A stretch of DNA of 64,000 nt. It comes from Hydrogenophaga aromaticivorans (lineage in GTDB: Bacteria; Pseudomonadota; Gammaproteobacteria; Burkholderiales; Burkholderiaceae_C). The notes below the pieces were generated by a model that saw nothing but the letters and a program-made list of their open reading frames with translations, had not been told where the DNA came from and searched no databases. The stretch lies in assembly GCF_013387465.1 (NCBI RefSeq), contig NZ_VYGV01000028.1, forward strand, positions 1-64,000, written 5' to 3'. Positions 8,082-15,899 of this stretch are shown here, piece by piece. A program made the position numbers and the translations under genes. Every line of letters begins with the position of its first letter. The stretch's first letter is position 1.

Positions 8082-8849
8082 TCAGTCCCGCACGTCGGCC
8101 ACCGGTTGGTCTCCGAAGTCGGGCCGCTGGAGCCAGGCCAGGACCTGGCGGGCGGCGTCCGGTGGACTTGAGAGCTGGCCCTGGCGCTGGAGTTCCACGA
8201 AGCGCTGCAGGTCGGGGAAGGCGGCGGGGTCACCGGCGCGCAGCTGCACCTGCATGTCGGTGTCGATCACGCCGGGCGCCAGCGAGACCAGTTTCGCGCC
8301 GTGTTCGCGCTGCGCTTCGTCGAGCGCGCTGCAGCGGGTGAAGTGGTCCAGCCCGGCCTTGGCGGCGCAATACGGCGCCTGCGCGGCCATGGGGCGGCGG
8401 CCCAGGCCGGACGAGATGTTGAGCACCTTGCGCGGGCCGCGCCAGCCGCCTTCGACCCAGGCGCCGGTGGCGCGCAGGAAGGCCGCGGTGAGTTGCATGG
8501 GGGCTTCGAGCCCGACGCGCAGCGCATTGGCCAGTTGATCGGGCGGGCAGGCGTCCAGCGGCCCGATGGGCGGGATGACGCCGGCGTTGTTGATCAGCGT
8601 GGCGCTGGCCAGGCTGGGCGCGTCGAGCTGCGCCAGCCAGTTTTGCAGGCGCTCGGCCGCGGCCAGGGTGTCGGCCAGGTCGATGCGCCATTGCAGCAGC
8701 GTGGCGCCGCGCTGGCCCGCGAGTTCGGTGAGTTCGGCGCTGGACTGGCGCGACAGGCACAGCAGCACCCGACCCGGTGCGATGAGTTGTCGGGCCATGG
8801 CCAGGCCCATGCCGCGCGAGGCGCCGGTGAGGATGAAGAGGTCGTGCAT
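8082..8849 (-). CDS. SDR family oxidoreductase, sepiapterin-reductase-like
   Basis: A 255-residue classical short-chain dehydrogenase. The cofactor motif TGASRGMG is at residues 8-15, NNAGV follows in the middle, and the catalytic Ser (NISSG), Tyr160 and Lys164 (YCAAK) are present. The ATG at 8849 is used; an upstream in-frame TTG (8864) would overlap the rluA stop. It starts 11 bp after rluA, so it is probably in the same transcript. The pattern resembles the sepiapterin/benzil-reductase type of NADPH-dependent carbonyl reductases, but the substrate cannot be assigned. Confidence 0.8.
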   Translation of the reverse strand: MHDLFILTGASRGMGLAMARQLIAPGRVLLCLSRQSSAELTELAGQRGATLLQWRIDLADTLAAAERLQNWLAQLDAPSLASATLINNAGVIPPIGPLDACPPDQLANALRVGLEAPMQLTAAFLRATGAWVEGGWRGPRKVLNISSGLGRRPMAAQAPYCAAKAGLDHFTRCSALDEAQREHGAKLVSLAPGVIDTDMQVQLRAGDPAAFPDLQRFVELQRQGQLSSPPDAARQVLAWLQRPDFGDQPVADVRD

Positions 8850-8860
8850 GGCAAGGCGCC

Positions 8861-9562
8861 TCAAAAGGGGCAGGTGGATTGGAAACGCATCTCGGCGCCG
8901 GTGACCGGGTGCGGGATGCGCAGTGCCTGCGCGTGCAGCAGCATGCGATCCACCGCCCCGGTGGGCGCAGCGTAGAGCGGGTCGCCGACGATGGGGTGGT
9001 CAATCGCCTGCAGGTGCACGCGCAGCTGGTGCGAGCGGCCGGTGACGGGCTCCAGGTCGAGTCGGGTGGTGCCCGGCAGGGGTGCCGGCTCGGTGGCGAG
9101 GCGCCAGTGCGTCACGCTGGGTTTGCCGAGTTGATGGTTGACCGCGCTGCGCGGGCGGTTGAGCCAGTCCAGCAGCAGCGGCAGGTCGATCGTGTTCCAG
9201 CCGTTGTCCGGTTGGGGGTTGGCCAGCAGGCCGTTGACCACGGCCATGTAGCGCTTGTGCACGCGCCGTTGCTCGAACGCCAGGCTGAGGGCGCGCTGGG
9301 CTTCGATGCCCCGCCCCATGACCACGAGGCCGGAGGTGGCCATGTCCAGCCGGTGCACCACCAGCGCGTCGGGGTAGGCGGCCTGCGCGCGCGCGCTCAG
9401 GCAGTCCTGCTTGTCTTCGCCGCGCCCGGGAACGGCCAGCAGCCCGGCGGGCTTGTTCAGCACCAGCAGGGCCTCGTCGGCGTACAGCACCTGCAGCCCG
9501 GCCGGGATCGCCGCCGGCGTGGCTTGCGGGCCGGGTGGCTGCGCGGTGGCGGTGTCGCTCAC
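8861..9562 (-). CDS. rluA: RluA-family pseudouridine synthase
   Basis: A 233-residue enzyme with the RluA active-site motif VVHRLDMATSGL; Asp73 is the catalytic aspartate. Later LEPVTGRSHQLRVH and HPIVGDPLYA complete the family pattern. It has no S4 RNA-binding domain and its length matches E. coli RluA (219), which modifies 23S rRNA U746 and several tRNAs at U32. The start is a GTG that overlaps the stop of the upstream PNPOx-like gene by four bases (GTGA). The assignment to RluA rather than another short RluA-family paralogue is likely but not certain. Confidence 0.82.
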   Translation of the reverse strand: MSDTATAQPPGPQATPAAIPAGLQVLYADEALLVLNKPAGLLAVPGRGEDKQDCLSARAQAAYPDALVVHRLDMATSGLVVMGRGIEAQRALSLAFEQRRVHKRYMAVVNGLLANPQPDNGWNTIDLPLLLDWLNRPRSAVNHQLGKPSVTHWRLATEPAPLPGTTRLDLEPVTGRSHQLRVHLQAIDHPIVGDPLYAAPTGAVDRMLLHAQALRIPHPVTGAEMRFQSTCPF

Positions 9563-10047
9563 GGCGCGGGGCCAAGCGCCTGGCGCAACTCGTCGGCGTC
9601 GATGCTGCGCGCGGCGCCGAAACCGGCCACCTGGCGCGCGCCGCCCGGCACCAGGCGCAGGAAGCGGAAATCGCCCAGTGCCGTCATGGGTTCGGCCTCG
9701 GGAAAGCGCGTCAGGTAGGCCTCTCGTGCGGCCCCGTGCGCAGCGCTGCCGGGCTCGCAGGGCAGGGCGTTCACGTCCAGCGTCACGCGGGGCAGCGCAT
9801 GCACCGGTTCGCCCGCGACTTCGGCCTGGCAGACCATGAGCGAGGCGCGTGGCTGGCGCTGCAGGTTGCGCGTGTGTGCGGCCAGGCCGCTGACGTGGAT
9901 CACCAGTTCGCCGGCCAGCGGCAACACGGCGAACGGCACCATGGACACGAAGGGTGCGCCGGTCTCGTCGAGCGTGCCGAGCGCGGCGACGCGCTGCGAG
10001 GCGAGCAGTTCGCGCAGCGCGGCGGTGAGGCGGGGTTCGTGCGCCAT
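9559..10047 (-). CDS. pyridoxamine 5'-phosphate oxidase-like FMN-binding protein (HugZ-like)
   Basis: A 162-residue split-barrel protein. The sequence GTLDETGAPFVSMVPFAVLP and the later HTRNLQRQPRASLMV are typical of PNPOx-like or haem-utilisation HugZ-type FMN-binding domains. It lacks the extra C-terminal DUF2470 domain of full-length HugZ. The ATG at 10047 lies 7 bp after the stop of the OmpA-type lipoprotein gene, and the gene overlaps rluA by four bases, so it is the middle of an operon. The function is unknown; flavin or haem binding is inferred from the family. Confidence 0.75.
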   Translation of the reverse strand: MAHEPRLTAALRELLASQRVAALGTLDETGAPFVSMVPFAVLPLAGELVIHVSGLAAHTRNLQRQPRASLMVCQAEVAGEPVHALPRVTLDVNALPCEPGSAAHGAAREAYLTRFPEAEPMTALGDFRFLRLVPGGARQVAGFGAARSIDADELRQALGPAP

Positions 10048-10054
10048 GGTCGGG

Positions 10055-10666
10055 TCAGCGCACCTCGATGTCGGCGCGCCGGTTGCGCGGTTCGACCACG
10101 TCGTCGTCGGTGGGCACCAGGGGCTCGCGTTCACCGCGGCCCACGGCCTCGATCCGGTCAGCGTTGAAGCCCCGCTCGACCAGCAACGCGCGCACCGCCT
10201 GAGCACGTTCCAGCGAGAGCCTGTCGTTGGCATCGTCGGCGCCCTGTCGATCGGTGTGGCCCGTGACCACGATTTCACCGCCCGGGCGCGCGCTGGCGCG
10301 TTCGATGATGGCGGGCAGCTGGGCCGCCGAAGTGCTGGTCAGCACCGAGGTGCCAGGCTCGAACTCCAGCGCGAACTTTTCCAGGGGCTGCTGTTCGAGC
10401 GCGAGCAGCCGCGGGTGGTCCTTGCGCACCTGGTCTGCGGTGGTGGTGCCGGGTGTGATGGCGCCGCTGCGGTCGACATCGGCGACCTGATAGGGCTGGT
10501 TCAGCGGTTGCGTCTGCCGGGCGGTGCGCACGTCCACCGCGCTCGGTGCGCCATGGGCCTGCGGCAGCAGGATGACCCGGGTGGCGGGAGCACAGGCGCC
10601 GAGCAGGGCGGTCAGCACCAGGCCTGCGGCCCGGATGGGGGTGTTCAATGCGGTCTTCTGTTTCAT
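10055..10666 (-). CDS. OmpA-family lipoprotein
   Basis: A 203-residue outer-membrane lipoprotein candidate. The N-terminus MKQKTALNTP and hydrophobic stretch end in the lipobox LLGAC with lipidated Cys25. The C-terminal third is an OmpA/MotB peptidoglycan-binding domain: VVTGHTDRQG, an ERAQAVRALL helix and the closing NRRADIEVR. It should anchor the outer membrane to peptidoglycan. The start at 10666 follows a purine-rich GGAAAG stretch. Upstream, between it and the FecR-domain gene, is a strong hairpin, so the two are probably separately transcribed. Confidence 0.82.
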   Translation of the reverse strand: MKQKTALNTPIRAAGLVLTALLGACAPATRVILLPQAHGAPSAVDVRTARQTQPLNQPYQVADVDRSGAITPGTTTADQVRKDHPRLLALEQQPLEKFALEFEPGTSVLTSTSAAQLPAIIERASARPGGEIVVTGHTDRQGADDANDRLSLERAQAVRALLVERGFNADRIEAVGRGEREPLVPTDDDVVEPRNRRADIEVR

Positions 10667-10690
10667 GAAAGCGGGGAAAGAAGAAAGACC

Positions 10691-10718
10691 CATCCCCGTG
10701 CGAAATTGCACGGGGATG
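10691..10718 (-). terminator. hairpin terminator between fecR-like and OmpA-like genes
   Basis: A perfect 11-bp stem CATCCCCGTGC / GCACGGGGATG with a 6-base AT-rich loop. Reading on the minus strand it is followed by GGTCTTTCTTCTTT, a U-rich tail in the RNA. It lies 24 bp after the fecR-like stop codon and 24 bp before the ompA-like start. It fits an intrinsic terminator for the FecR-domain gene. Confidence 0.65.
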
Positions 10719-10742
10719 AGGCGCCACTTTAACAGTCTGAGC

Positions 10743-11270
10743 TCAGGTGGCCGGTGCCTTGAGCGGGCCGTTCCTTGTGCGCGGAGGTGGCACCTGAGGG
10801 GGTGGAGCGGCCTCCACGATGAAGTCGGTGCCGCGCACGCCGACCACCGAAGTGGGCGTGGACACCTTGAAGAGGTCGGGGTTGATCTTCGCCAGCAGAC
10901 CGGTGATGACCCGCACGGAACCCTGCAGCAGATCGAGCGCGAAGTGGCCTTTCTGGGTGGTCGTGTCGAACTGGAAGCGCGTCAGATCCACCGTGGTGTC
11001 GGGCCCCATCACGAGCACGGTGCCATCCTTGAGCGTGAGGCTGGCTGCGCCGTTGCGGCCGGTGCGGATGCGGTCGGTCTCGCGCACGCCTTCGCCCGGT
11101 GCGGGGGTGCGCGTCGCGTCGGCCCGGCCGATCCGGGTGTCCCCCTCGACGTGTTTGAAGGTGCCGATGCGAGCGCTGCCGGTGGCGTTGGTGGTCGTGG
11201 TCTGCCCGATGGCGAGTGACGTGGTCAGGGCCAGTGCAGCGACCAGGGAAACACGGGAAAACAGGTACAT
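10743..11270 (-). CDS. FecR-domain periplasmic protein
   Basis: A 175-residue protein with a clear signal peptide (MYLFSRVSLVAALALTTSLA, then an AIGQ cleavage region) and a FecR domain: GEGVRETDRIRTGRNGAASL, then TSVVGVRGTDF near the C-terminus. There is no transmembrane anti-sigma part, so it is a stand-alone periplasmic FecR protein rather than a sigma regulator. The start at 11270 is preceded by GGAGACG. It is transcribed divergently from dusC across about 160 bp. The tail is proline-rich. Its function is unknown; similar proteins often sit near OmpA-type genes, as here. Confidence 0.78.
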   Translation of the reverse strand: MYLFSRVSLVAALALTTSLAIGQTTTTNATGSARIGTFKHVEGDTRIGRADATRTPAPGEGVRETDRIRTGRNGAASLTLKDGTVLVMGPDTTVDLTRFQFDTTTQKGHFALDLLQGSVRVITGLLAKINPDLFKVSTPTSVVGVRGTDFIVEAAPPPQVPPPRTRNGPLKAPAT

Positions 11271-11428
11271 GGTCGTCTCCGGGAACGCGGTGAAAGCGGG
11301 TGAACAAAACATGCTATCGGACCCCCACGGGGGCCACAAGCCGCCGCCGGACGGGGCCGGCCGGTAAAATGCAGGCCCTGCCTGCTTGCCGGGCGCGGCC
11401 TTTGTTGTGGCCTTTTTCCTCCCCCCAG

Positions 11429-12469
11429 ATGACCCTTTTGCTCGCGCCCATGGAAGGCTTGCTCGACGCGACGCTGCGCGATGTGCTGACGCGCACGGGC
11501 GGTATCGACCGCTGTGTGAGCGAATTCATCCGCGTGACCAACACGCTGCTGCCCGAGCGCGCCTTCGTGCGGGTGGTGCCCGAGCTGCTCAACGGGGGGC
11601 GCACACGCTCAGGGGTGCCGGTGCGGCCGCAGCTGCTGGGTTCCGATCCGGTCTGCCTGGCCGACAACGCCGCCCGGCTCGCCGGGCTGAGCCCGTTCGG
11701 GGTGGACCTCAATTTCGGCTGCCCGGCCAAGACGGTGAACCAGAGCCGCGGCGGCGCGGTGTTGCTGGACGAACCCGAACTGATCGGCCGCATCGTGTCT
11801 GCGGTGCGCCGGGCCGTGCCGGCCCACGTGCCGGTGTCGGCCAAGATGCGCCTGGGCTTCAACGACGACCAGCGCGCCGAGGATTGTGCGCAGGCGATCG
11901 CCGAAGCCGGTGCCGACGAACTGGTGATCCACGCCCGCACCAAGGCCCATGGCTACCGGCCCCCGGCTTACTGGGAGCGCATCGCCCAGGTGCAGGAATC
12001 GCTGCCCTCGGGGGCCATGCAGGTGATCGCCAACGGCGAAATCTGGAGCGTTGCCGAAGCGCTGCGCTGCCGCGAAGTGAGCGGGTGTGATGCGCTCATG
12101 ATCGGCCGCGGCATGGTGACCGATCCGGGCCTGGCGCTGGCCATCAAGGGGCAGGGCGGCGTGCCCTGGGGCGAGGTGGCGCCTCTGCTGGCGGTGTTCT
12201 GGCAGCAGGTGAGCGGCCGTGTCGAGCGCCGCCACCGCGCCGGGCGCCTGAAGCAGTGGCTCAACTACCTGCGCAAGCGTTATCCCGAGGCCCAGACCGC
12301 GTTCGACGAGCTGCGCTGCTGCAACGAGCCGCCGCAGATCGATGCCTGGTTGCACGCCAGCACGGGGCTGGCCGCGGCGCGGGAGACCCCCGTCGCGCCG
12401 GTGGCGCGCCGTTTCCTACCCGAGAACCGCATGCCCGTGCCGCCAGCGGAAATGGCCCAGCCGTGTTAA
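11429..12469 (+). CDS. dusC: tRNA-dihydrouridine(16) synthase DusC
   Basis: A 346-residue FMN enzyme that reduces a uridine in the tRNA D-loop with NADPH. The start at 11429 gives MTLLLAPMEGLLD, aligning with E. coli DusC (MRVLLAPMEGVLD). Catalytic Cys98 lies in NFGCPAKTVN, and HARTKAHGY plus NGEIW match the DusC branch. Upstream is a TAAAAT hexamer (11365-11370) that could be a -10 box but lacks a good -35. gshA follows after 33 bp on the same strand. Confidence 0.9.
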   Translation: MTLLLAPMEGLLDATLRDVLTRTGGIDRCVSEFIRVTNTLLPERAFVRVVPELLNGGRTRSGVPVRPQLLGSDPVCLADNAARLAGLSPFGVDLNFGCPAKTVNQSRGGAVLLDEPELIGRIVSAVRRAVPAHVPVSAKMRLGFNDDQRAEDCAQAIAEAGADELVIHARTKAHGYRPPAYWERIAQVQESLPSGAMQVIANGEIWSVAEALRCREVSGCDALMIGRGMVTDPGLALAIKGQGGVPWGEVAPLLAVFWQQVSGRVERRHRAGRLKQWLNYLRKRYPEAQTAFDELRCCNEPPQIDAWLHASTGLAAARETPVAPVARRFLPENRMPVPPAEMAQPC

Positions 12470-12502
12470 GTTCCGGCCCCGGACCCGATAACCACCCCCT
12501 GT

Positions 12503-14062
12503 ATGACTTCACTGGAACAACGGCTGCAAGCGCTTGGCACCGAGCGCCTGCGTGGCATGCGCCGCGGTCTTGAAAAAGAGAGCCTGCGCGCCCAGCCCGA
12601 CGGCAAGCTGGCCCTCACGCCACACCCGGTGGCGCTGGGCAGCGCGCTCACGCACCCGCACATCACCACGGACTACAGCGAGTCGCAGCTGGAGCTGATC
12701 ACGGGGGTGCACGACAGCGTCGAAACCTGTCTGCAACAGCTCACCGAAATCCACCAGTACACGGTGCGCAGCCTGAAGGCGGCCGGGGACGAAATGCTCT
12801 GGGCCTCCAGCATGCCCTGCGGCCTGCCGACCGACGAGACCATTCCGCTGGGCCGTTATGGGTCGTCCAACGTCGGGCGCGCCAAGAGCGTCTACCGCAT
12901 GGGCCTGGGCCACCGCTACGGCCGGCGCATGCAGACGATCTCGGGCATCCACTACAACTGGTCGCTGCCGGGCGTGGACAACGATGGGTATTTCGCGCTC
13001 ATCCGCAACTTCCGCCGCCACGCCTTTTTGCTGCTCGCGCTGTTCGGGGCCTCGCCCGCCCTGTGTTCCAGCTTCGTCGAAGGCCGCCAGCACGAGTTGC
13101 TGCCGCTGGGCAGCAGCGGCAGCCTGCACATGCCCTACGGCACCTCGCTGCGCATGGGTCGCCTGGGCTACCAGAGCGAGGCGCAGGCCACGCTGGACGT
13201 GAGCTACAACGGGCTCGAAGGTTATGCCGCCTCACTGCACGATGCACTCACCCGGCCCTGGCCGGCCTACGAAGCGGTGGGCATCCGCAACCCGGGTGGC
13301 GACTACAACCAGCTTGCCACCACCTTGCTGCAGATCGAAAACGAGTTCTACGGCACGATCCGGCCCAAGCGCGTGATCTACCCCGGCGAACGCCCGCTGC
13401 ACGCGCTGCGCGAACGCGGCGTGGAATACGTCGAGGTGCGGCTGATGGACCTTGACCCGTTCGAGCCCATCGGCATCGGCGCACCCACCTTGCGCTTTCT
13501 CGACGTGTTCCTGATGCACTGCCTGCTCAGCGACAGCCCGCCCGACACGCCGGACGAAATCCACGAGCTCAAGTACAACCAGCACCTCACCGCCGCGCGC
13601 GGACGCGAGCCTGGCCTCTGTCTGTGGCGCAAAGGGGAAAGCGTGGGCCTGCAACACTGGGGCATCGAACTGATCGATCAGCTGGCGCCCATTGCTGCGA
13701 CCCTGGACGCGACCCACGGTGGCAGTGACCACCGTGATGCCGTGGCGCAGGCCCGTGCCTCGCTGCTCGCACCCGAGACGCTGCCATCGGCCCGTGTGCT
13801 CGCTGCCATCCGGCAGGAGCACAACGATTCCTTCGTGGGCTTTGTGCGCGAGCAGTCGCAGCAGACCCATGCCCACCTGCTGGGTCTGCCCTGGAGCGCC
13901 AAGCAGCAGGCGCGGTTCGAGGCCATGGCCGCCCAGTCGTTCGAGGCCCAGCGCGCCATCGAAGCCGCGGACACCATGCCGTTCGAGGTGTACCGGCAGG
14001 AGTACACCTCACCCGCGCGCCTGGGGCGGCATCCCGACTGGTCCGCGATCGCGCCCGTCTGA
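12503..14062 (+). CDS. gshA: glutamate-cysteine ligase (type 1, gammaproteobacterial form)
   Basis: A 519-residue enzyme for the first step of glutathione synthesis: ATP-dependent joining of L-glutamate and L-cysteine. Recognised by GLEKESLRA at residues 22-30, TTDYSESQLELIT, SSMPCGLP, ISGIHYNWS and YIFP-like substrate-pocket stretches; its length equals E. coli GshA (518). It lies 33 bp after dusC. The TGA stop at 14060-14062 belongs to the terminal repeat of the adjacent 166-bp element, so the native 3' end may have been redefined by insertion of that element. Confidence 0.92.
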   Translation: MTSLEQRLQALGTERLRGMRRGLEKESLRAQPDGKLALTPHPVALGSALTHPHITTDYSESQLELITGVHDSVETCLQQLTEIHQYTVRSLKAAGDEMLWASSMPCGLPTDETIPLGRYGSSNVGRAKSVYRMGLGHRYGRRMQTISGIHYNWSLPGVDNDGYFALIRNFRRHAFLLLALFGASPALCSSFVEGRQHELLPLGSSGSLHMPYGTSLRMGRLGYQSEAQATLDVSYNGLEGYAASLHDALTRPWPAYEAVGIRNPGGDYNQLATTLLQIENEFYGTIRPKRVIYPGERPLHALRERGVEYVEVRLMDLDPFEPIGIGAPTLRFLDVFLMHCLLSDSPPDTPDEIHELKYNQHLTAARGREPGLCLWRKGESVGLQHWGIELIDQLAPIAATLDATHGGSDHRDAVAQARASLLAPETLPSARVLAAIRQEHNDSFVGFVREQSQQTHAHLLGLPWSAKQQARFEAMAAQSFEAQRAIEAADTMPFEVYRQEYTSPARLGRHPDWSAIAPV

Positions 14063-14225
14063 GAGGCTGAGAGTCTTTCGCTCATGCCCGCTCACCACGC
14101 CAGAACGCACCCACTCGGCTTTGCAAATGCGCGCCATAGCCCGAGCTATGGCTGTGCTTTGCGCCTTGATTGGGCACGTTCTGGCGCGTTGCTCGGTCAC
14201 GCCCGAAAAACTCTCAGCCTCTGAG
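14060..14225 (+). repeat. 166-bp palindromic MITE-like element, copy B
   Basis: About 96% identical to copy A (7308-7474) but in the opposite orientation on the chromosome. It has the same TIRs, the same nested CGCCAGAACG/CGTTCTGGCG arms and the central GCCATAGC/GCTATGGC stem. It starts at the last base of the final gshA sense codon and provides the stop codon, in the same phase as copy A does for its gene. The remaining 133 bp up to 14358 contain only the upstream region of the hydrolase gene. Confidence 0.85.
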
Positions 14226-14358
14226 CCGTCGGCTGCGCCGTGCCTGCGGCAGGCGGGTGTTGCGGCCGTTACCTCTGGAAACCCGCTCCCCCGTCAGGCG
14301 TATTCACCACCGGACGGGCTGGCGATAAGCTGCGGGCTTCCCATTCAAGGAGGCTGCC

Positions 14359-15252
14359 ATGGCACGTTTGACCGCTGCGGACTTTGACCAGGAACTGCTG
14401 ATCCTGTTTGATGCGTACGTACACGGAGACATCGATCGTCGCGGCTTTCTGGACCGTGCCGCGAAGTTCGCCGTCGGCGGCTTGACGGCAGCGGGCCTGC
14501 TGGCCGCGCTCAGCCCCGACTTCGCCATCGCGCAGGTGGTGCCCCAGGGCGATCCGCGCATCAGCACGCAGCGGGTGGAGCTTGCCTCGCCCTCGGGTTC
14601 CGGCTTGGTCAAGGCCTATGTGGCCAAACCCGCCGGCGCCAGCGGCCAGTTGCCGGGCGTGCTGGTGGTGCACGAGAACCGCGGCCTCAATCCCCACATC
14701 GAAGACATCGCCCGCCGCCTCGCCGTGGACGGCTACCTTGCGATGGCGCCCGATGCACTCACCCCGCTGGGCGGCTACCCTGGGGACGAAGACAAGGCCC
14801 GGGCCTTGTTTGCCCAGCTCGACCAGGGCAAGACCCGGCAGGACTTCATCGCCGCCGCGGGTACGCTCAAAGGCCGGCCCGACTGCTCCGGTCGCATCGG
14901 TGTGGTGGGTTTCTGTTACGGCGGCGGCGTGGCGCACCACCTGTCCACCCAGTTGCCCGATCTGGGCGCGGCGGTGCCGTTCTACGGCAACCACCCGCCC
15001 GCCGAAGACGCGGCCAAGGTGAAATCGCCGCTGCTGATCCACTTCGCCGGGATCGACGAGCGCATCAACGCCGCCTGGCCAACGTATGAAGCCGCGCTCA
15101 AGACCGCGGGCGTGCGCCACATCGCGCACCTGTACCCGGGTACCCAGCACGGTTTCAACAACGACACGACACCGCGTTACGACGCCAACGCCGCCCAGCT
15201 CGCCTGGGAGCGCACCCTCGGTTTCTTCAGGCAGCACCTGCAGGCGGGCTGA
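14359..15252 (+). CDS. dienelactone hydrolase family protein with Tat-like signal
   Basis: A 297-residue alpha/beta hydrolase. The nucleophile is Cys186 in GFCYGGG (cysteine instead of serine, as in dienelactone hydrolases); an Asp in GIDERINA and a His in GTQHGFNN complete the triad. The N-terminus has a helical leader followed by RRGFLDRAAKFAVGG and a hydrophobic Ala/Leu-rich stretch, a Tat-type signal seen in YghX-like members, so export to the periplasm is likely. The ribosome-binding site AAGGAGG is ideal. The substrate is unknown; it is probably a lactone or ester. It converges on the ferredoxin gene with 14 bp between stops. Confidence 0.85.
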   Translation: MARLTAADFDQELLILFDAYVHGDIDRRGFLDRAAKFAVGGLTAAGLLAALSPDFAIAQVVPQGDPRISTQRVELASPSGSGLVKAYVAKPAGASGQLPGVLVVHENRGLNPHIEDIARRLAVDGYLAMAPDALTPLGGYPGDEDKARALFAQLDQGKTRQDFIAAAGTLKGRPDCSGRIGVVGFCYGGGVAHHLSTQLPDLGAAVPFYGNHPPAEDAAKVKSPLLIHFAGIDERINAAWPTYEAALKTAGVRHIAHLYPGTQHGFNNDTTPRYDANAAQLAWERTLGFFRQHLQAG

Positions 15253-15253
15253 A

Positions 15254-15281
15254 GGTCCCGCCGCCCTCAGGCGCCGGGACC
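15254..15281. terminator. possible convergent hairpin between hydrolase and ferredoxin genes
   Basis: GGTCCCG and CGGGACC form a 7-bp stem with a 14-base GC-rich loop spanning both stop codons. There is no T-run on either side, so a classical intrinsic terminator is doubtful. Confidence 0.3.
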
Positions 15282-15563
15282 GCTCAGCTCCAGGTCTTCC
15301 AGCGGATAAGCGGCGCAAGGCAGCACGCAGCCGGCCGCCTTTTCTTCGGGCAGCAGACCCGGCCATTCGATCGCGTAGCGCACACGGCCCCGCACCAGCC
15401 GGCCGATGCAGACGCGGCAGCTGCCGTTGCGGCACGAGGCGGGCCAGGCCACGCCCGCGCGCAGCAGGGTCTGCAGCAGCGTCGCGTCAACCGGTGCTGA
15501 GAAGGACTCGCCGGTGTCGGACAGGTGCAAGCGGAAGGCCGTCGGTGCAGCTGGAGCGCTCAT
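15267..15563 (-). CDS. 2Fe-2S ferredoxin-type protein
   Basis: A 98-residue stand-alone plant-type ferredoxin domain. Cluster ligands are Cys44, Cys49 and Cys52 (C-x4-C-x2-C) and Cys83. It lacks a reductase domain, so it would act as a small electron carrier for a partner encoded elsewhere. The first codon is the ATG at 15563; a longer frame to 15668 is open but has no ribosome-binding site and runs into the repeat region. Upstream lies the unusual DnaA-box-like spacer. Confidence 0.8.
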   Translation of the reverse strand: MSAPAAPTAFRLHLSDTGESFSAPVDATLLQTLLRAGVAWPASCRNGSCRVCIGRLVRGRVRYAIEWPGLLPEEKAAGCVLPCAAYPLEDLELSGPGA

Positions 15564-15899
15564 GTGCACAAATCTAACCGCAATGCCGCGCCAACGGATG
15601 GTGCAGGGCTTGTGCAGACACTGCCTTCTGAACAGGCAATCTGAAGAACTCCATTGTGAAACAAGCACTTAGCTTGCCCGTACAAGGCTTGTCCTGACTT
15701 ATGCACAAGCTTGTCCAAGATTTTGATGGACAAGTGGATAACCACCGTTGTCCGGGTGCCTGTTTGCTGGGCAGATTGAAGAAGCACCTAGGGCCACAAG
15801 CACTTGCGCACCCCGTACACGGTTGACCCTGGGTTATGCACAAACTTATCCAGTGTTTCGCTGGACAACATCGCCGGGTGGGGAAGACCAGCGCAAACC
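15564..15899. other. 336-bp spacer: imperfect 135-bp-spaced tandem duplication with DnaA-box-like sites
   Basis: A sequence at about 15630-15735 recurs at about 15765-15870, with matching bases at a constant offset of 135: CAAGCACTT, TTATGCACAA and GGACAA occur in both. Each unit also carries an inverted repeat, CTTGTCCA/TGGACAAG in unit 1 and TTATCCAG/CTGGACAA in unit 2. Two sites match the DnaA consensus TTATNCACA exactly (15699-15707 and 15834-15842), with near matches at 15733-15741 (minus strand, TTATCCACT) and 15846-15854 (TTATCCAGT). No convincing gene is present. Confidence 0.65.

Noticed and set aside
7390-8341. Plus-strand frames beginning in the 166-bp element (MSERLSASQ-type starts)
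   Set aside because: The same start peptide appears at both element copies because the repeat is shared; the frames then run antisense to the phosphatase and SDR genes.
15574-15843. Small open frames in the DnaA-box spacer
   Set aside because: No ribosome-binding sites, Cys-rich meaningless sequence, and the duplicated DNA structure explains the region better.
15630-15870. Chromosomal replication origin
   Set aside because: DnaA-like boxes are present, but there is no AT-rich unwinding region and no dnaA, dnaN, gyrB or rpmH nearby.
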